Part shown: positions 26,192 through 36,426 of the stretch, piece after piece
How positions within the stretch are numbered: position 1 is the stretch's first letter
Layout of the letters: each line of letters opens with the position of its first letter
NCBI GenBank assembly: GCA_035294245.1
Contig: DATGLG010000004.1
Location: 402,323 to 466,322 of the forward strand
DNA from: DATGLG01 sp035294245
GTDB lineage: Bacteria > Pseudomonadota > Alphaproteobacteria > JACZXZ01
Direction: 5' to 3'
DNA: 64,000 bases
Notes under the pieces: model-generated
Told to the model about the DNA's origin: nothing
Seen by the model: the letters and a program-made list of their open reading frames with translations, nothing else
The model's database searches: none
Position numbers and translations under genes: made by a program

Positions 26192-27316
26192 ATGAGCAAC
26201 GAGCCATTCACCGGCGGGCCGCTCGCCGCTTATCGGGCGCTGCGCCAAGCCGGACGCCTCGATCCGGACCCGATGCAACTTCTGGCCGCGGAAAAGCTCC
26301 AGAGCTTGTGTCATGCGCTCGCCGGGTATCGGCCGGCGAATAACGGCTCGGGCTGGATGGCCCGGCTCGGCCTGGCGCGGCGGCATGAGCCGGTGCCCCA
26401 AGGACTCTACCTCTTCGGCGCAGCCGGGCGCGGCAAATCGATGTTGATGGACCTTTTCTTCGCTCACGCGGCAATCGAGCAGAAGCGGCGCGTCCATTTT
26501 CATGCCTTTATGATCGAGGTGCATGAGCGCATCCATCACTTCCGCCAAACGGGCGAGGGCGATCCCATAGCACCAGTCGCGCGAGATATCGCCGACCAAG
26601 CCTGGCTCCTCTGCTTCGACGAATTCCACGTCACCGACATCGCTGACGCGATGATTCTCGGGCGGTTGTTCCAGGCCTTCTTTGCCGCTGGCGTCGTTAT
26701 CGTCGCAACTTCAAATTTCGCGCCCGATGATCTTTACAAGGACGGGCTTCAGCGCGAGCTCTTCCTGCCCTTCATCGCCTTGATCAAGGAAAAGCTGGAC
26801 GTGCTTCATCTCGAGGGCGGCGTCGATTGGCGGCGGCAGCGCTTGCGGGGCATGCCGATCTACCATTCGCCGCTCGGCCTCGAGGCGAGCGCCGCTCTCG
26901 ACGCAGCCTTCAAGGCTCTCGCCGACGGTGTCGTCCCCGGGCCCGAGACCCTCGTGGTCCAGGGCCGCAGCTTGGTGGTCCCTTGCGCCGCCGCAGGGGT
27001 CGCCCGTTTCGATTTCACCGAGCTCTGCGAGCGGCCGCTGGGCCCCGCGGACTATATTGCCCTCGCGAGCCACTATCGCGCGATCGTGCTGGATGGCGTC
27101 CCCCGCCTCGGTCCCGAGCGACGCGACGCGGCGCGGCGCTTCGTGACCTTGATCGACGAGCTTTATGAGCATCGCGTGCATCTCATCTGTGCCGCGGCGG
27201 CAGCCCCCGACGAGCTCTGTACCGCTGGCGAGGTTGCAGCGCTCTTCCGACGAACCGCATCGCGCCTCATCGAGATGCAATCCGCCGACTACCTCGACAA
27301 GCCGCATCTGACCTGA
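26192..27316 (+). CDS. zapE: Cell division ATPase ZapE (AFG1-like)
   Basis: The 374-residue AFG1/ZapE ATPase has Walker A GAAGRGKS (76-83), Walker B LLCFDEFHV, sensor NFAPDDLYKDGLQRELFLPF, and the C-terminal YIALASHYRAIVLDGVP typical of the family. E. coli ZapE associates with FtsZ; mitochondrial AFG1 helps degrade respiratory subunits. Its place directly upstream of mdh-sucCDAB is common in alphaproteobacteria. The alternative name is AFG1 family ATPase. Confidence 0.93.
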   Translation: MSNEPFTGGPLAAYRALRQAGRLDPDPMQLLAAEKLQSLCHALAGYRPANNGSGWMARLGLARRHEPVPQGLYLFGAAGRGKSMLMDLFFAHAAIEQKRRVHFHAFMIEVHERIHHFRQTGEGDPIAPVARDIADQAWLLCFDEFHVTDIADAMILGRLFQAFFAAGVVIVATSNFAPDDLYKDGLQRELFLPFIALIKEKLDVLHLEGGVDWRRQRLRGMPIYHSPLGLEASAALDAAFKALADGVVPGPETLVVQGRSLVVPCAAAGVARFDFTELCERPLGPADYIALASHYRAIVLDGVPRLGPERRDAARRFVTLIDELYEHRVHLICAAAAAPDELCTAGEVAALFRRTASRLIEMQSADYLDKPHLT

Positions 27317-27471
27317 CATTGATGCAATTCGGCTATGAAGCGGCGGGCCGCTTCCCCTTGCCCTTGACGGCAAATCGCGGTACTTAACCCGCCCGCAGAA
27401 CCAGCCGTGCACGGGTCCGGGCGGTAGCCCCGGTGAGGGGTAGCGCGGGTGGACCTTTCGAAGAGGAAATC

Positions 27472-28458
27472 ATGGCACGGAACAAGATCGCTCTTGTCGG
27501 CGCCGGCCAGATCGGCGGCACCCTTGCTCTCCTCGTCGGCCTTAAGGAACTGGGCGACGTCGTCCTGGTCGATATCCCGCAGGTGGACGGCATGCCCCAG
27601 GGCAAGGCGCTCGATATCGCACAGGCATCGCCTATCGAGGATTTCGACGCTCATTATTCGGGCTCGACCGATTATCGGGCCGTCGCGGGCGCCGATGTGG
27701 TGATCGTCACGGCGGGTGTCCCCCGCAAGCCGGGCATGAGCCGCGACGACTTGATCGGCATCAATGCCGGCGTCATGGAGACGGTCGGTACTGCTATCAA
27801 GCAGCACGCACCCAATGCCTTCGTCATCGTCATCACCAATCCCCTCGACGCGATGGTTTGGGTGATGCGCGAGGTGACGGGCTTCCCCTCGAAGCGGGTG
27901 GTCGGCATGGCGGGCGTGCTTGATTCCGCACGGTTCCGCTATTTCCTGGCACAGGAGCTTAAGGTTTCCGTCGAGGACGTGAGCGCTTTCGTGCTCGGCG
28001 GCCATGGTGACACCATGGTGCCGCTCGTGCGCTACTCGACGGTCGCGGGCATCCCCTTGCCCGACCTCGTCAAGACGGGGTGGCTGAGCCAGGACCAGCT
28101 CGACAAGATCGTCCAGCGCACGCGCGACGGGGGCGCGGAAATCGTTGGTCTGCTAAAGACCGGCTCGGCGTTCTACGCCCCCGCAGCCTCGGCGATTACG
28201 ATGGCGGAATCATACCTTCGGGACAAGCGGCGCCTCCTTCCCTGTGCGGCTATGCTCAACGGCGAATATGGCGTTAAGGGCGTCTATGTGGGCGTTCCCG
28301 TCATCATCGGCGCGGGAGGCGTCGAGCGAATTATCGAGATCGAGCTGAGCCAGGACGAGCGCGCCATGTTCGATCGCTCGGTGAAGGCCGTGCAAGGCCT
28401 GGTCGACGCGGCGAAGGGCCTTATGAAGTCGGGCGGAAAAGCTGCCGCCAAGGCGTAA
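27472..28458 (+). CDS. mdh: Malate dehydrogenase
   Basis: This LDH-like (type 3) NAD malate dehydrogenase of 328 residues oxidises malate to oxaloacetate. GAGQIGG is the NAD loop, D34 in VLVDIPQ selects NAD, R85 and R91 (PRKPGMSRDD) and R154 bind substrate, and H178 in GGHGDTMVP is the proton acceptor. ATG 27472 sits behind GAAGAGGAA. sucC follows 136 bp later, so mdh-sucCDAB-lpd is probably one TCA transcription block. Confidence 0.97.
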   Translation: MARNKIALVGAGQIGGTLALLVGLKELGDVVLVDIPQVDGMPQGKALDIAQASPIEDFDAHYSGSTDYRAVAGADVVIVTAGVPRKPGMSRDDLIGINAGVMETVGTAIKQHAPNAFVIVITNPLDAMVWVMREVTGFPSKRVVGMAGVLDSARFRYFLAQELKVSVEDVSAFVLGGHGDTMVPLVRYSTVAGIPLPDLVKTGWLSQDQLDKIVQRTRDGGAEIVGLLKTGSAFYAPAASAITMAESYLRDKRRLLPCAAMLNGEYGVKGVYVGVPVIIGAGGVERIIEIELSQDERAMFDRSVKAVQGLVDAAKGLMKSGGKAAAKA

Positions 28459-28594
28459 CCGGAGCACCTGCGCTCTGCGTCCCTCACAATTTCGGATATC
28501 GGAGTCGAAGCAGCCAGCGAGACCGTAGGCGTTGCCGGGATGACCGGTTTTGATCGAAGCGCAAACAGCGCCTGCCTTGCAAAGGAAGCCAAGG

Positions 28595-29764
28595 ATGAAT
28601 ATCCACGAATACCAGGCCAAGACTCTGCTCGCCAAATACGGGGTGGCAGTGCCCAAGGGTGGAGTCGCCTACACGGCGGCGGAAGCCGAGCAAGTCGGGA
28701 AGACGCTCGGCGGCCCGGTTTGGGTGGTCAAGGCTCAAATTCATGCCGGCGGGCGCGGCAAGGGCGGTGGCGTCAAGCTCGTCAAGTCGATCGACGAATT
28801 GCGCGAGACCGCGAAGAAGATGATCGGCATGACCCTCGTCACCCATCAGACCGGGCCGCAGGGCAAGGAAGTAAAGCGCGTCTATGTCGAGGAGGGTTGC
28901 GACATCCGGCGCGAGCTCTATCTCGGCATGCTGATCGATCGCGCAGCCGGTCGCGTCACGGTGATCGCCTCGACCGAGGGCGGCATGGAAATCGAGGAGG
29001 TCGCTGCGAAGACGCCCGAGAAGATATTGCGCACCTCGATCGACCCCGCGGCCGGCTTCCAGCCGTTTTACGCGCGCAAGATTGCCTTCGGCCTCGGTCT
29101 TGAAGGCAAGCAGGTGAACGCAGCGGTAAAGTTCATCACCGGTATGTACAACGCCTTCGTCACCCTCGACGCCAGCCTCATCGAGATCAATCCGCTGGTT
29201 GTCACAGGCGCTGGCGAGGTGATCGCCCTCGACGCGAAAATGAATTTCGACGACAACGCGCTTTTCCGGCATCGCGAGGTCGCGGATCTCCGCGACGAGG
29301 ACGAGGAGGATCCGACCGAGCGCGAAGCGGCCCGCCACGATCTCAATTACGTCAAGCTCACCGGCAATATCGGCTGCATGGTGAATGGCGCCGGGCTTGC
29401 GATGGCTACGATGGACATCATCAAGCTCTACGGCGGCGAGCCGGCCAACTTCCTCGATGTGGGTGGCGGCGCCACCAAGGAGCGGGTCACCATCGCCTTC
29501 AAGTTGATCCTCTCCGATCCGCATGTCGAAGGCATTCTCGTCAATATTTTCGGTGGCATCATGCGTTGCGATGTCATCGCGGAGGGCGTCGTCGCCGCCG
29601 CTCGGGAAGTCAGCCTGCACGTACCGCTCGTCGTTCGCCTCGAAGGCACCAATGTCGAGCTCGGAAAGAAGATCCTGTCCGAGTCCGGGCTGCCCATCAT
29701 CTCGGCCGACAACCTCGCCGATGCGGCCGAGAAGGTGGTGAAAGCCGTCAAGGAGGCGCGATAA
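28595..29764 (+). CDS. sucC: Succinyl-CoA synthetase beta subunit
   Basis: The 389-residue ATP-grasp subunit begins MNIHEYQAKTLLAKYGV and contains VKAQIHAGGRGKGGGVK, DASLIEINPLVV and the CoA-ligase GGGATKERV region. It supplies the nucleotide-binding half for ATP/GTP formation from succinyl-CoA. AAGGAAGCCAAGG precedes ATG 28595. The stop overlaps sucD as TAATG. Confidence 0.98.
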   Translation: MNIHEYQAKTLLAKYGVAVPKGGVAYTAAEAEQVGKTLGGPVWVVKAQIHAGGRGKGGGVKLVKSIDELRETAKKMIGMTLVTHQTGPQGKEVKRVYVEEGCDIRRELYLGMLIDRAAGRVTVIASTEGGMEIEEVAAKTPEKILRTSIDPAAGFQPFYARKIAFGLGLEGKQVNAAVKFITGMYNAFVTLDASLIEINPLVVTGAGEVIALDAKMNFDDNALFRHREVADLRDEDEEDPTEREAARHDLNYVKLTGNIGCMVNGAGLAMATMDIIKLYGGEPANFLDVGGGATKERVTIAFKLILSDPHVEGILVNIFGGIMRCDVIAEGVVAAAREVSLHVPLVVRLEGTNVELGKKILSESGLPIISADNLADAAEKVVKAVKEAR

Positions 29765-30639
29765 TGGCCGTTCTCGTCAACGCCAAGACAAAGGTCATCT
29801 GCCAGGGCTTCACGGGCGCCCAGGGCACCTTCCATTCCGAGCAGGCGATCGCCTATGGCACCCAGATGGTCGGGGGCATCACCCCGGGCAAGGGTGGCTC
29901 GAAGCATCTCGATCTTCCGGTCTTCGACACCGTTGCCGAAGCGGTGGCGAAGACCGGCGCCGACGCCTCCGTCGTTTTCGTGCCGCCGCCCTTCGCGGCC
30001 GACGCCATCCTCGAGGCAGTCGATGCCGAGGTGCCGCTCATCGTTTGCATCACCGAAGGCATTCCAGTGCAGGACATGGTGCGGGTGAAGCGGGCGCTCA
30101 CCGGCGCGCGCTCGCGCCTCATCGGGCCCAATTGCCCTGGAATCATTACCCCAGACGAATGCAAGATCGGCATCATGCCGGGCCACATCCATCGGCGCGG
30201 CAAGGTCGGAATCGTGTCCCGCTCGGGTACCCTGACCTACGAAGCCGTGGCCCAGACGACCGCAGCCGGCCTTGGGCAATCGACCTGCATTGGTATCGGT
30301 GGGGATCCGGTCAACGGCACCAATTTCATCGATTGTCTCGAGCTGTTCCTGGGTGATCCGGAGACCCTCGGCATCATCATGATCGGCGAGATCGGCGGTA
30401 CCGCCGAGGAGGATGCGGCCGATTTCCTCAAGCACAGCCGAACGAAGAAGCCCGTGGTCGGCTTCATTGCCGGCGTCACGGCGCCCCCCGGCCGCCGCAT
30501 GGGCCATGCGGGAGCAATCATTTCCGGCGGCAAGGGCCGGGCCGCCGACAAGATCGCCGCGATGAAAAGCGCTGGGATCCACGTTGCCGATTCTCCAGCG
30601 GCGCTCGGCAGCACCATGCGCAAAGCCATGAACGGTTAA
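29764..30639 (+). CDS. sucD: Succinyl-CoA synthetase alpha subunit
   Basis: The 291-residue CoA-binding subunit has ICQGFTGAQGTFHSEQAI (CoA site), GPNCPGIITP, and the phosphorylated histidine in MGHAGAIISGG. With SucC it performs substrate-level phosphorylation. ATG 29764 shares its A with the sucC stop. Confidence 0.98.
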   Translation: MAVLVNAKTKVICQGFTGAQGTFHSEQAIAYGTQMVGGITPGKGGSKHLDLPVFDTVAEAVAKTGADASVVFVPPPFAADAILEAVDAEVPLIVCITEGIPVQDMVRVKRALTGARSRLIGPNCPGIITPDECKIGIMPGHIHRRGKVGIVSRSGTLTYEAVAQTTAAGLGQSTCIGIGGDPVNGTNFIDCLELFLGDPETLGIIMIGEIGGTAEEDAADFLKHSRTKKPVVGFIAGVTAPPGRRMGHAGAIISGGKGRAADKIAAMKSAGIHVADSPAALGSTMRKAMNG

Positions 30640-30785
30640 CGACCCTATATTATCATCGCCGCGAGCTGGCCCGGCGGACTACCGCTACCTATTTGACGGA
30701 ACGGAGAGATTTCGGGTTCCGGGGATTTGCATAGATGGGAGTCCGCCGGCGGCCTCCAGGATCGATGGGGAAGACCGGGAATATC

Positions 30786-33650
30786 ATGAGCAATCGTCTC
30801 GAAGAGGATCGACGATCCTTTCTCTTCGGCGGCAATGCCGAATTCGTCGCTGAGCTGTACGCCCGCTACCTGCAGGACGCGGCCAGCGTAGATCCGAGCT
30901 GGGTACAATTCTTCCGTGACTTGCGCGACGATCCGGCCAATGTCAGGACCGAGCTCAGGGGCGCCAGCTGGGCTCCGCGTCCGCCCTTGATCGGCTCGGA
31001 TATCGGCGAAGCCCCAACGAACGGCAATCTCCGCGCTACCGTGGCAGCGCCCGCCGATGAAATCCGGCGCGCCACCTTGGATGCCCTGCGCGCGATCATG
31101 TTGATCCGCGCTTACCGCGTCCGCGGCCATCTTATCGCGCGGCTCGATCCCCTTGAGCTCGAGAAGCGAGAATACCACCCCGAACTCGATTACCGCACCT
31201 ACGGCTTCACCGACGAGGACCTCGATCGCCCTATTTTTATCAACAACGTGTTGGGCCTCGAGACGGCAACCTTGCGCCAGATCGTCGAGCGCGTCCGTGC
31301 GACCTATTGCGGCTCGATCGGTGTCGAATACATGCATATGCAGGATCCCGAGCAGAAGCTATGGATCCAGGAGCGCATCGAGCAGACCGATAATCGCCGT
31401 GATTTCACCGCGAAGGGCAAGCAGGCGATCCTCGAGCGGCTCTCGGTCGCGGAAACCTTCGAGCGCTTTCTCGAGAAGAAATACACGGGCACCAAGCGCT
31501 TTGGCCTTGAGGGCGGGGAATCGCTCATTCCAGCGCTCGAGCAGATCATCAAAGTGGCGGGCAGGCTGGGCGTCGAAGAGATCGTGATCGGGATGCCCCA
31601 TCGCGGCCGCCTCAACGTGCTCGCCAACGTCATGCAGAAGCCCTTCGCCGCTATCTTCGCGGAATTCGAAGGCAATCCGGGCCGCCCCGAGGATGTCCAC
31701 GGCTCCGGGGATGTGAAATACCATCTCGGGACCTCGTCCGATCGCGAGTTCGACGGCAACATCGTCCATCTCTCGCTGACAGCAAACCCCTCCCATCTCG
31801 AGGTCGTCAATCCAGTCGTACTGGGCAAGGCGCGCGCCAAGCAGCGTCAGCGCGGCGACAGCGACCGCTCCAAGGTCATGGGCCTCCTGATGCACGGTGA
31901 CGCCGCCTTCGCCGGACAAGGCATCGTCGCCGAGACCTTCGAGCTTTCGGAGCTTTACAGCTATAGGATCGGCGGCACCATCCATTTTATCGTCAACAAC
32001 CAGATCGGCTTCACCACCAATCCGGTCAATGCGCGCACCGGCCCCTATTGCTCGGACATGGGCAAGATCGTGCAGGCGCCGATTTTCCACGTGAATGGCG
32101 ACGATCCCGAGGCCGTCGTTCATGTAGCGCAGATCGCCACGGAATTCCGGCAGCGCTTCAAGCGCGATGTGGTGATCGACATGTTCTGCTACCGGCGCCA
32201 CGGCCATAACGAGATCGACGAGCCGGCCTTCACGCAGCCGCGCATGTATCGCAAGATCGCCCAGCATCCGACCACGCGGCAGATTTACTCGGAGAAGCTC
32301 GTCCGCGATGGCGTGATCAGCGCGGAGGAGGCGGAACGCATCGGCGCCGAGTTCCATGCACGGCTGGAGCAGGATTTCGAAGCTGCCAAGAGCTATCGGG
32401 TCAACAAGGCCGACTGGCTTGAAGGCGCTTGGAGCGGCTTCGATATCGCCCGCGGCGAGGCTCGCAAGGGCGAGACCGCCGTCGACGTCGAGAAGCTGCG
32501 CGCTCTCGGGCTGAAGTTCACGAGCTATCCGAAAGATTTCAATCTCAATCGCAAGCTCGCACGACTGATGGATCAGAAGCGCAAGATGTTCGAGACCGGC
32601 GAAGGCATCGACTGGGCGACGGCCGAGGCGCTCGCCTTCGGCTCGCTCCTCGTCGAAGGCACGCCCGTACGGCTTTCGGGCCAGGACTCCGGCCGCGGCA
32701 CATTTTCCCAGCGCCACGCGGTGCTGGTTGACCAGGAAAGCGAAGAAAAATACGTGCCCCTTGCGAACCTCTCCGCCGATCAGGCGTCTTTCGAGGTGGT
32801 CGACAGCCCGCTCGCCGAGGCCTCGGTTCTCGGATTCGAGTATGGCTACTCGCTCGCCGATCCGCGCTCTCTGGTGTTGTGGGAGGCTCAATTCGGCGAC
32901 TTCGCCAATGGCGCGCAGTCGATCATCGACCAATTCATCAGCTCGGCCGAGAGCAAGTGGCTACGCATGTCGGGACTCGTGATGCTGTTGCCCCACGGCT
33001 ATGAAGGCCAGGGCCCGGATCACAGCTCGGCACGCCTCGAACGCTATCTTCAGCTTTGCGCCGAAGACAACATGCAGGTGGTGAATTGCACGACACCCGC
33101 GCAGTATTTCCACGTGCTCCGGCGTCAGATGCGGCGGAACTTCCGCAAGCCGCTCGTTGTCATGACGCCCAAGTCTCTCTTGCGCCACAAGCTCTGCGTC
33201 TCGAAGTTGAGCGATTTCGGCCAGGGTACGAGCTTCCATCGCGTCTTTTACGACATGCCTCTTGCGGTACCGGAGAGCCGGATCTCGCGCGTGATCCTCT
33301 GCTCGGGCAAGGTCTATTACGACCTCTACGAGGAGCTGCAGCGGCGGCAGCTCAAAGAGATTTATATCCTACGGCTCGAACAGCTCTATCCCGTCCCGGT
33401 CAAGTCGCTTTCGGCGGAGCTCGCCCGCTTCAAGGGCGCGGAATTCCTCTGGTGCCAGGAGGAAAGCGCGAATATGGGCGCCTGGAGCTTCGTGCGCCCG
33501 CGCATCGAGGACATCCTGGTTGCAATCGGCGCCGCGCGGCCGCATCTCAAATATGCCGGGCGGCCGGAATCCGCATCGACGGCGACGGGTCACTACGAGG
33601 ACCATATCAAGGAACAGAAGAAGCTGGTTGACGACGCGCTCTCGCTTTGA
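30786..33650 (+). CDS. sucA: 2-oxoglutarate dehydrogenase E1
   Basis: The 954-residue thiamine-diphosphate E1 decarboxylates 2-oxoglutarate and succinylates the E2 lipoyl group. The N-terminal segment FLFGGNAEFVAELYARYL docks the complex. HRGRLNVLANVMQKP and GDAAFAGQGIVAET lie in the ThDP domain, HNEIDEPAFTQP is conserved, and the C-terminal transketolase-like part has LLPHGYEGQGPDHSSARLE. ATG 30786 has GGGAA 6-7 nt upstream and matches family starts; ATG 30735 and 30765 would add unconserved residues. It follows sucD by about 145 bp. Confidence 0.97.
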   Translation: MSNRLEEDRRSFLFGGNAEFVAELYARYLQDAASVDPSWVQFFRDLRDDPANVRTELRGASWAPRPPLIGSDIGEAPTNGNLRATVAAPADEIRRATLDALRAIMLIRAYRVRGHLIARLDPLELEKREYHPELDYRTYGFTDEDLDRPIFINNVLGLETATLRQIVERVRATYCGSIGVEYMHMQDPEQKLWIQERIEQTDNRRDFTAKGKQAILERLSVAETFERFLEKKYTGTKRFGLEGGESLIPALEQIIKVAGRLGVEEIVIGMPHRGRLNVLANVMQKPFAAIFAEFEGNPGRPEDVHGSGDVKYHLGTSSDREFDGNIVHLSLTANPSHLEVVNPVVLGKARAKQRQRGDSDRSKVMGLLMHGDAAFAGQGIVAETFELSELYSYRIGGTIHFIVNNQIGFTTNPVNARTGPYCSDMGKIVQAPIFHVNGDDPEAVVHVAQIATEFRQRFKRDVVIDMFCYRRHGHNEIDEPAFTQPRMYRKIAQHPTTRQIYSEKLVRDGVISAEEAERIGAEFHARLEQDFEAAKSYRVNKADWLEGAWSGFDIARGEARKGETAVDVEKLRALGLKFTSYPKDFNLNRKLARLMDQKRKMFETGEGIDWATAEALAFGSLLVEGTPVRLSGQDSGRGTFSQRHAVLVDQESEEKYVPLANLSADQASFEVVDSPLAEASVLGFEYGYSLADPRSLVLWEAQFGDFANGAQSIIDQFISSAESKWLRMSGLVMLLPHGYEGQGPDHSSARLERYLQLCAEDNMQVVNCTTPAQYFHVLRRQMRRNFRKPLVVMTPKSLLRHKLCVSKLSDFGQGTSFHRVFYDMPLAVPESRISRVILCSGKVYYDLYEELQRRQLKEIYILRLEQLYPVPVKSLSAELARFKGAEFLWCQEESANMGAWSFVRPRIEDILVAIGAARPHLKYAGRPESASTATGHYEDHIKEQKKLVDDALSL

Positions 33651-33681
33651 GCGAAGTGACGCGAAAAGGTGAGGACTGGTC

Positions 33682-34974
33682 ATGGCGACGAATATCGTAG
33701 TGCCGACGCTCGGCGAGTCGGTTACTGAGGCCACCGTTTCGAAATGGTTCAAGAAGGTGGGCGAAGCCATCGCTGCCGACGATCCGCTGGTCGAGTTGGA
33801 GACCGACAAGGTGACGCTCGAGGTGCCTGCGCCGGCAGCCGGCACGCTCGGCGAGATCCGAGTGGCAGAAGGCGGCACCGTCGCGGTCGGCGCCACCCTC
33901 GGCGTGATCGCCGATGGAGGCGCGCCGGCGAAGCCCGCTGCAGCAGAGAAGCCCCAAGCCAAGCCCGCATCTCCGCCCACACCCGCCGCCAAGCCTATGG
34001 CGGCGCCGCAACAGGCTGCGCCTCCACCATCGGCGACATCCGCTACGGCCGATGTGCTGGCGCCTGCCGTCCGGAAGCTCGTGGACGACAACGCTCTCGA
34101 TTCGTCGCAAATCCCGGCCACGGGTAAGGATGGTCGGCTCACCAAGGGCGATGTGCTTGCCTACCTCGAGACGCGGCGGAAGCCTGCACCGGCACCGACG
34201 GTTGCGCCGGCGCCACCGCCACCCCAGCCCACGGCGCCGACCGCACCTCCGCTCGCGCGCCCGGGGGCAACGATGCCGCGCGAGGAGCGGGTGCGCATGT
34301 CGCGGCTCCGTCGCACGATTGCGCAACGCCTCAAGGAGGCGCAGAACACCGCGGCAATGCTCACAACCTTCAACGAAGCGGACATGAGCGCCGTCATAGC
34401 TGTGCGTGGCCAGTATCGCGAGATCTTCGAGAAGAAGCATGGCGTACGGCTCGGCTTCATGTCTTTCTTCGCGAAGGCCTGCATCGTGGCCCTCAAGGAG
34501 GTGCCATCCGTCAATGCGCAGATCGACGGTGAGGATCTCGTCTACAAGAACCACTATGACCTCGGAATTGCCATCGGCGGCGGTCAAGGGCTCGTGGTTC
34601 CAGTGCTGCTCGACGCCGATCAACTCTCCTTCGCGCAGATCGAAAAGGCCATTGCCGATTTCGGCCGACGCGCGCGCGACGGCAAGCTCGCTCTCGAAGA
34701 GCTCAGCGGCGGCACCTTCACCATCACCAACGGCGGCATCTACGGCTCGCTGAACTCGACGCCCATCCTCAACCCGCCCCAATCCGCGATCCTGGGCATG
34801 CACAAGATCCAGGAACGACCCGTCGCAGTCGGCGGCAAGGTCGAGGTCCGGCCGATGATGTATTTGGCGCTCTCCTACGATCATCGCGTCGTTGATGGCC
34901 GCGAAGCCGTGACGTTCCTCGTCCGCGTCAAGGAATGCATCGAGGATCCGCAGCGCATCCTTCTCGATATGTAA
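33682..34974 (+). CDS. sucB: 2-oxoglutarate dehydrogenase E2
   Basis: The 430-residue dihydrolipoyl succinyltransferase has a single lipoyl domain (1-76) with K43 in ELETDKVTLE, a Pro/Ala-rich linker, a peripheral subunit-binding domain (about 118-153), a second Pro-rich linker, and a catalytic domain ending SYDHRVVDGREAV with H401 and D405. It forms the cubic core of the 2-oxoglutarate complex. It lies 31 bp after sucA and 33 bp before lpd. Confidence 0.97.
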   Translation: MATNIVVPTLGESVTEATVSKWFKKVGEAIAADDPLVELETDKVTLEVPAPAAGTLGEIRVAEGGTVAVGATLGVIADGGAPAKPAAAEKPQAKPASPPTPAAKPMAAPQQAAPPPSATSATADVLAPAVRKLVDDNALDSSQIPATGKDGRLTKGDVLAYLETRRKPAPAPTVAPAPPPPQPTAPTAPPLARPGATMPREERVRMSRLRRTIAQRLKEAQNTAAMLTTFNEADMSAVIAVRGQYREIFEKKHGVRLGFMSFFAKACIVALKEVPSVNAQIDGEDLVYKNHYDLGIAIGGGQGLVVPVLLDADQLSFAQIEKAIADFGRRARDGKLALEELSGGTFTITNGGIYGSLNSTPILNPPQSAILGMHKIQERPVAVGGKVEVRPMMYLALSYDHRVVDGREAVTFLVRVKECIEDPQRILLDM

Positions 34975-35007
34975 TCGCTTTCACGAGCCAAGCGAGGAAT
35001 TCGCATC

Positions 35008-36417
35008 ATGGCCGACAGCTACGATTTCGTCGTCATTGGCGGCGGGCCCGGCGGGTATGTCGCGGCGATACGCGCCGCCCAGCTCGGCATGAAGGTCGCC
35101 TGCGTCGAGAAGCGCGCATCCCTGGGCGGGACCTGCCTCAATATCGGCTGCATTCCCTCCAAGGCGCTCCTGCAATCCTCGGAAAAGTTTGAGGAGGCAA
35201 AAAGCAAGCTCGCCGTCCATGGCGTCAAGATCGGCTCCGTCGAGCTCGACCTGCCCGGCCTGATGGCGCACAAGGACAAGGTCGTCGGCGAGAACACGCG
35301 CGGCGTCGAATTCCTCTTCCGCAAGAACAAGATCGTGTGGTTGAAGGGAAGCGGTCGCATTCCTCGCGCCGGCGTCGTGGAGGTCGCCCCAGCAAATGGT
35401 GGCGCCGTCATCATTCTCGACGCCAAGAATATCGTGATCGCGACGGGCTCCGATTATGCGCCACTGCCCGGCGTGGAGGTCGACGAGAAACGGATCGTGT
35501 CGTCGACGGGGGCTCTCGCGCTGGAGAAGGTGCCTGGTCATTTCGTCGTGATCGGCGGCGGCTATATCGGGCTCGAGATGGGATCGGTGTGGCGCCGCAT
35601 GGGCGCTGAGGTCACAGTGGTCGAGTTTCTTGATCGCATCGTGCCGGGCATGGATGGCGAGGTCGGCAAGCAGTTCCAGCGCCTCCTCGAGCGGCAGGGC
35701 TTCAAGTTCCGCCTTTCCACCAAGGTTACAGCCGCGAAGGAAGAGAGCGCCGGCGTCAAGTTGACACTGGAGCCAGCCGCAGGCGGGAAAGCCGAGAGCC
35801 TTGAGGCCGACGTCGTGCTCGTCGCCATCGGAAGGCGCCCTTACACCGAGGGGCTCGGGCTCGAAGCCTGCGGTGTTGCCGTCGATAATCGCGGCATGAT
35901 CCAGGTCGATGACCGCTTCGAGACCAATGTGAAGGGTATTTATGCGATCGGCGACGTGATTCGCGGCCCGATGCTTGCCCATAAGGCCGAAGACGAAGGC
36001 GTTGCCGTGGCCGAGCTTATCGCAGGCCAGCACGGTCATGTGAATTACGACGCCATTCCGGGCATCGTCTATACCTGGCCCGAGGTTGCATCCGTCGGCA
36101 AAACCGAGGAGCAGCTCAAGGCCGAGGGCGTTGCCTATAAAACCGGCAAGTTTCCGTTCATGGCCAATGGCCGCGCCCGGGCCGCGGCGGAGACCGACGG
36201 CTTCGTCAAGATTCTGGCGGACGCCAAGACGGACCGCGTGCTCGGCTGCCATATCATCGGGCCCGATGCGGGCACCCTCATCCACGAGGTCGTCGTTGCC
36301 ATGGAATTCGGCGGCTCGGCGGAGGACATCGCGCGCACCTGCCATGGCCACCCCACGTTGAACGAAGCCGTCAAGGAAGCCGCGCTCGCCGTCGGCGGGC
36401 GCGCCATCCATATTTAG
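35008..36417 (+). CDS. lpdA: Dihydrolipoyl dehydrogenase E3
   Basis: The 469-residue flavoprotein reoxidises lipoyl groups of E2. The N-terminal IGGGPGGYVAAIRAAQ binds FAD, C43 and C48 (GGTCLNIGCIP) form the redox disulphide, IGGGYIGLEMGSVW binds NAD, and CHGHPTLNEAV carries the catalytic His-Glu pair. As last gene of the TCA block it is probably dedicated to the 2-oxoglutarate complex. It converges with xerC. Confidence 0.97.
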   Translation: MADSYDFVVIGGGPGGYVAAIRAAQLGMKVACVEKRASLGGTCLNIGCIPSKALLQSSEKFEEAKSKLAVHGVKIGSVELDLPGLMAHKDKVVGENTRGVEFLFRKNKIVWLKGSGRIPRAGVVEVAPANGGAVIILDAKNIVIATGSDYAPLPGVEVDEKRIVSSTGALALEKVPGHFVVIGGGYIGLEMGSVWRRMGAEVTVVEFLDRIVPGMDGEVGKQFQRLLERQGFKFRLSTKVTAAKEESAGVKLTLEPAAGGKAESLEADVVLVAIGRRPYTEGLGLEACGVAVDNRGMIQVDDRFETNVKGIYAIGDVIRGPMLAHKAEDEGVAVAELIAGQHGHVNYDAIPGIVYTWPEVASVGKTEEQLKAEGVAYKTGKFPFMANGRARAAAETDGFVKILADAKTDRVLGCHIIGPDAGTLIHEVVVAMEFGGSAEDIARTCHGHPTLNEAVKEAALAVGGRAIHI

Positions 36418-36426
36418 CGAAATATT

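Noticed and set aside
27337..27354. GAAGCGG/CCGCTTC hairpin downstream of zapE
   Set aside because: The stem is good but has no T-rich run on either side, so it is not supported as a terminator.
27365..27400. TTGACG element upstream of mdh as promoter
   Set aside because: The best -10 partners need a 15-nt spacer or match the consensus poorly.
31359..32933. 524-codon minus-strand frame over sucA
   Set aside because: It is antisense to intact sucA and has no motif.
36410..36425. ATATTT-AGCG-AAATAT hairpin between lpdA and xerC
   Set aside because: It is a 6-bp A/T stem overlapping the lpdA stop, too weak to call a terminator.
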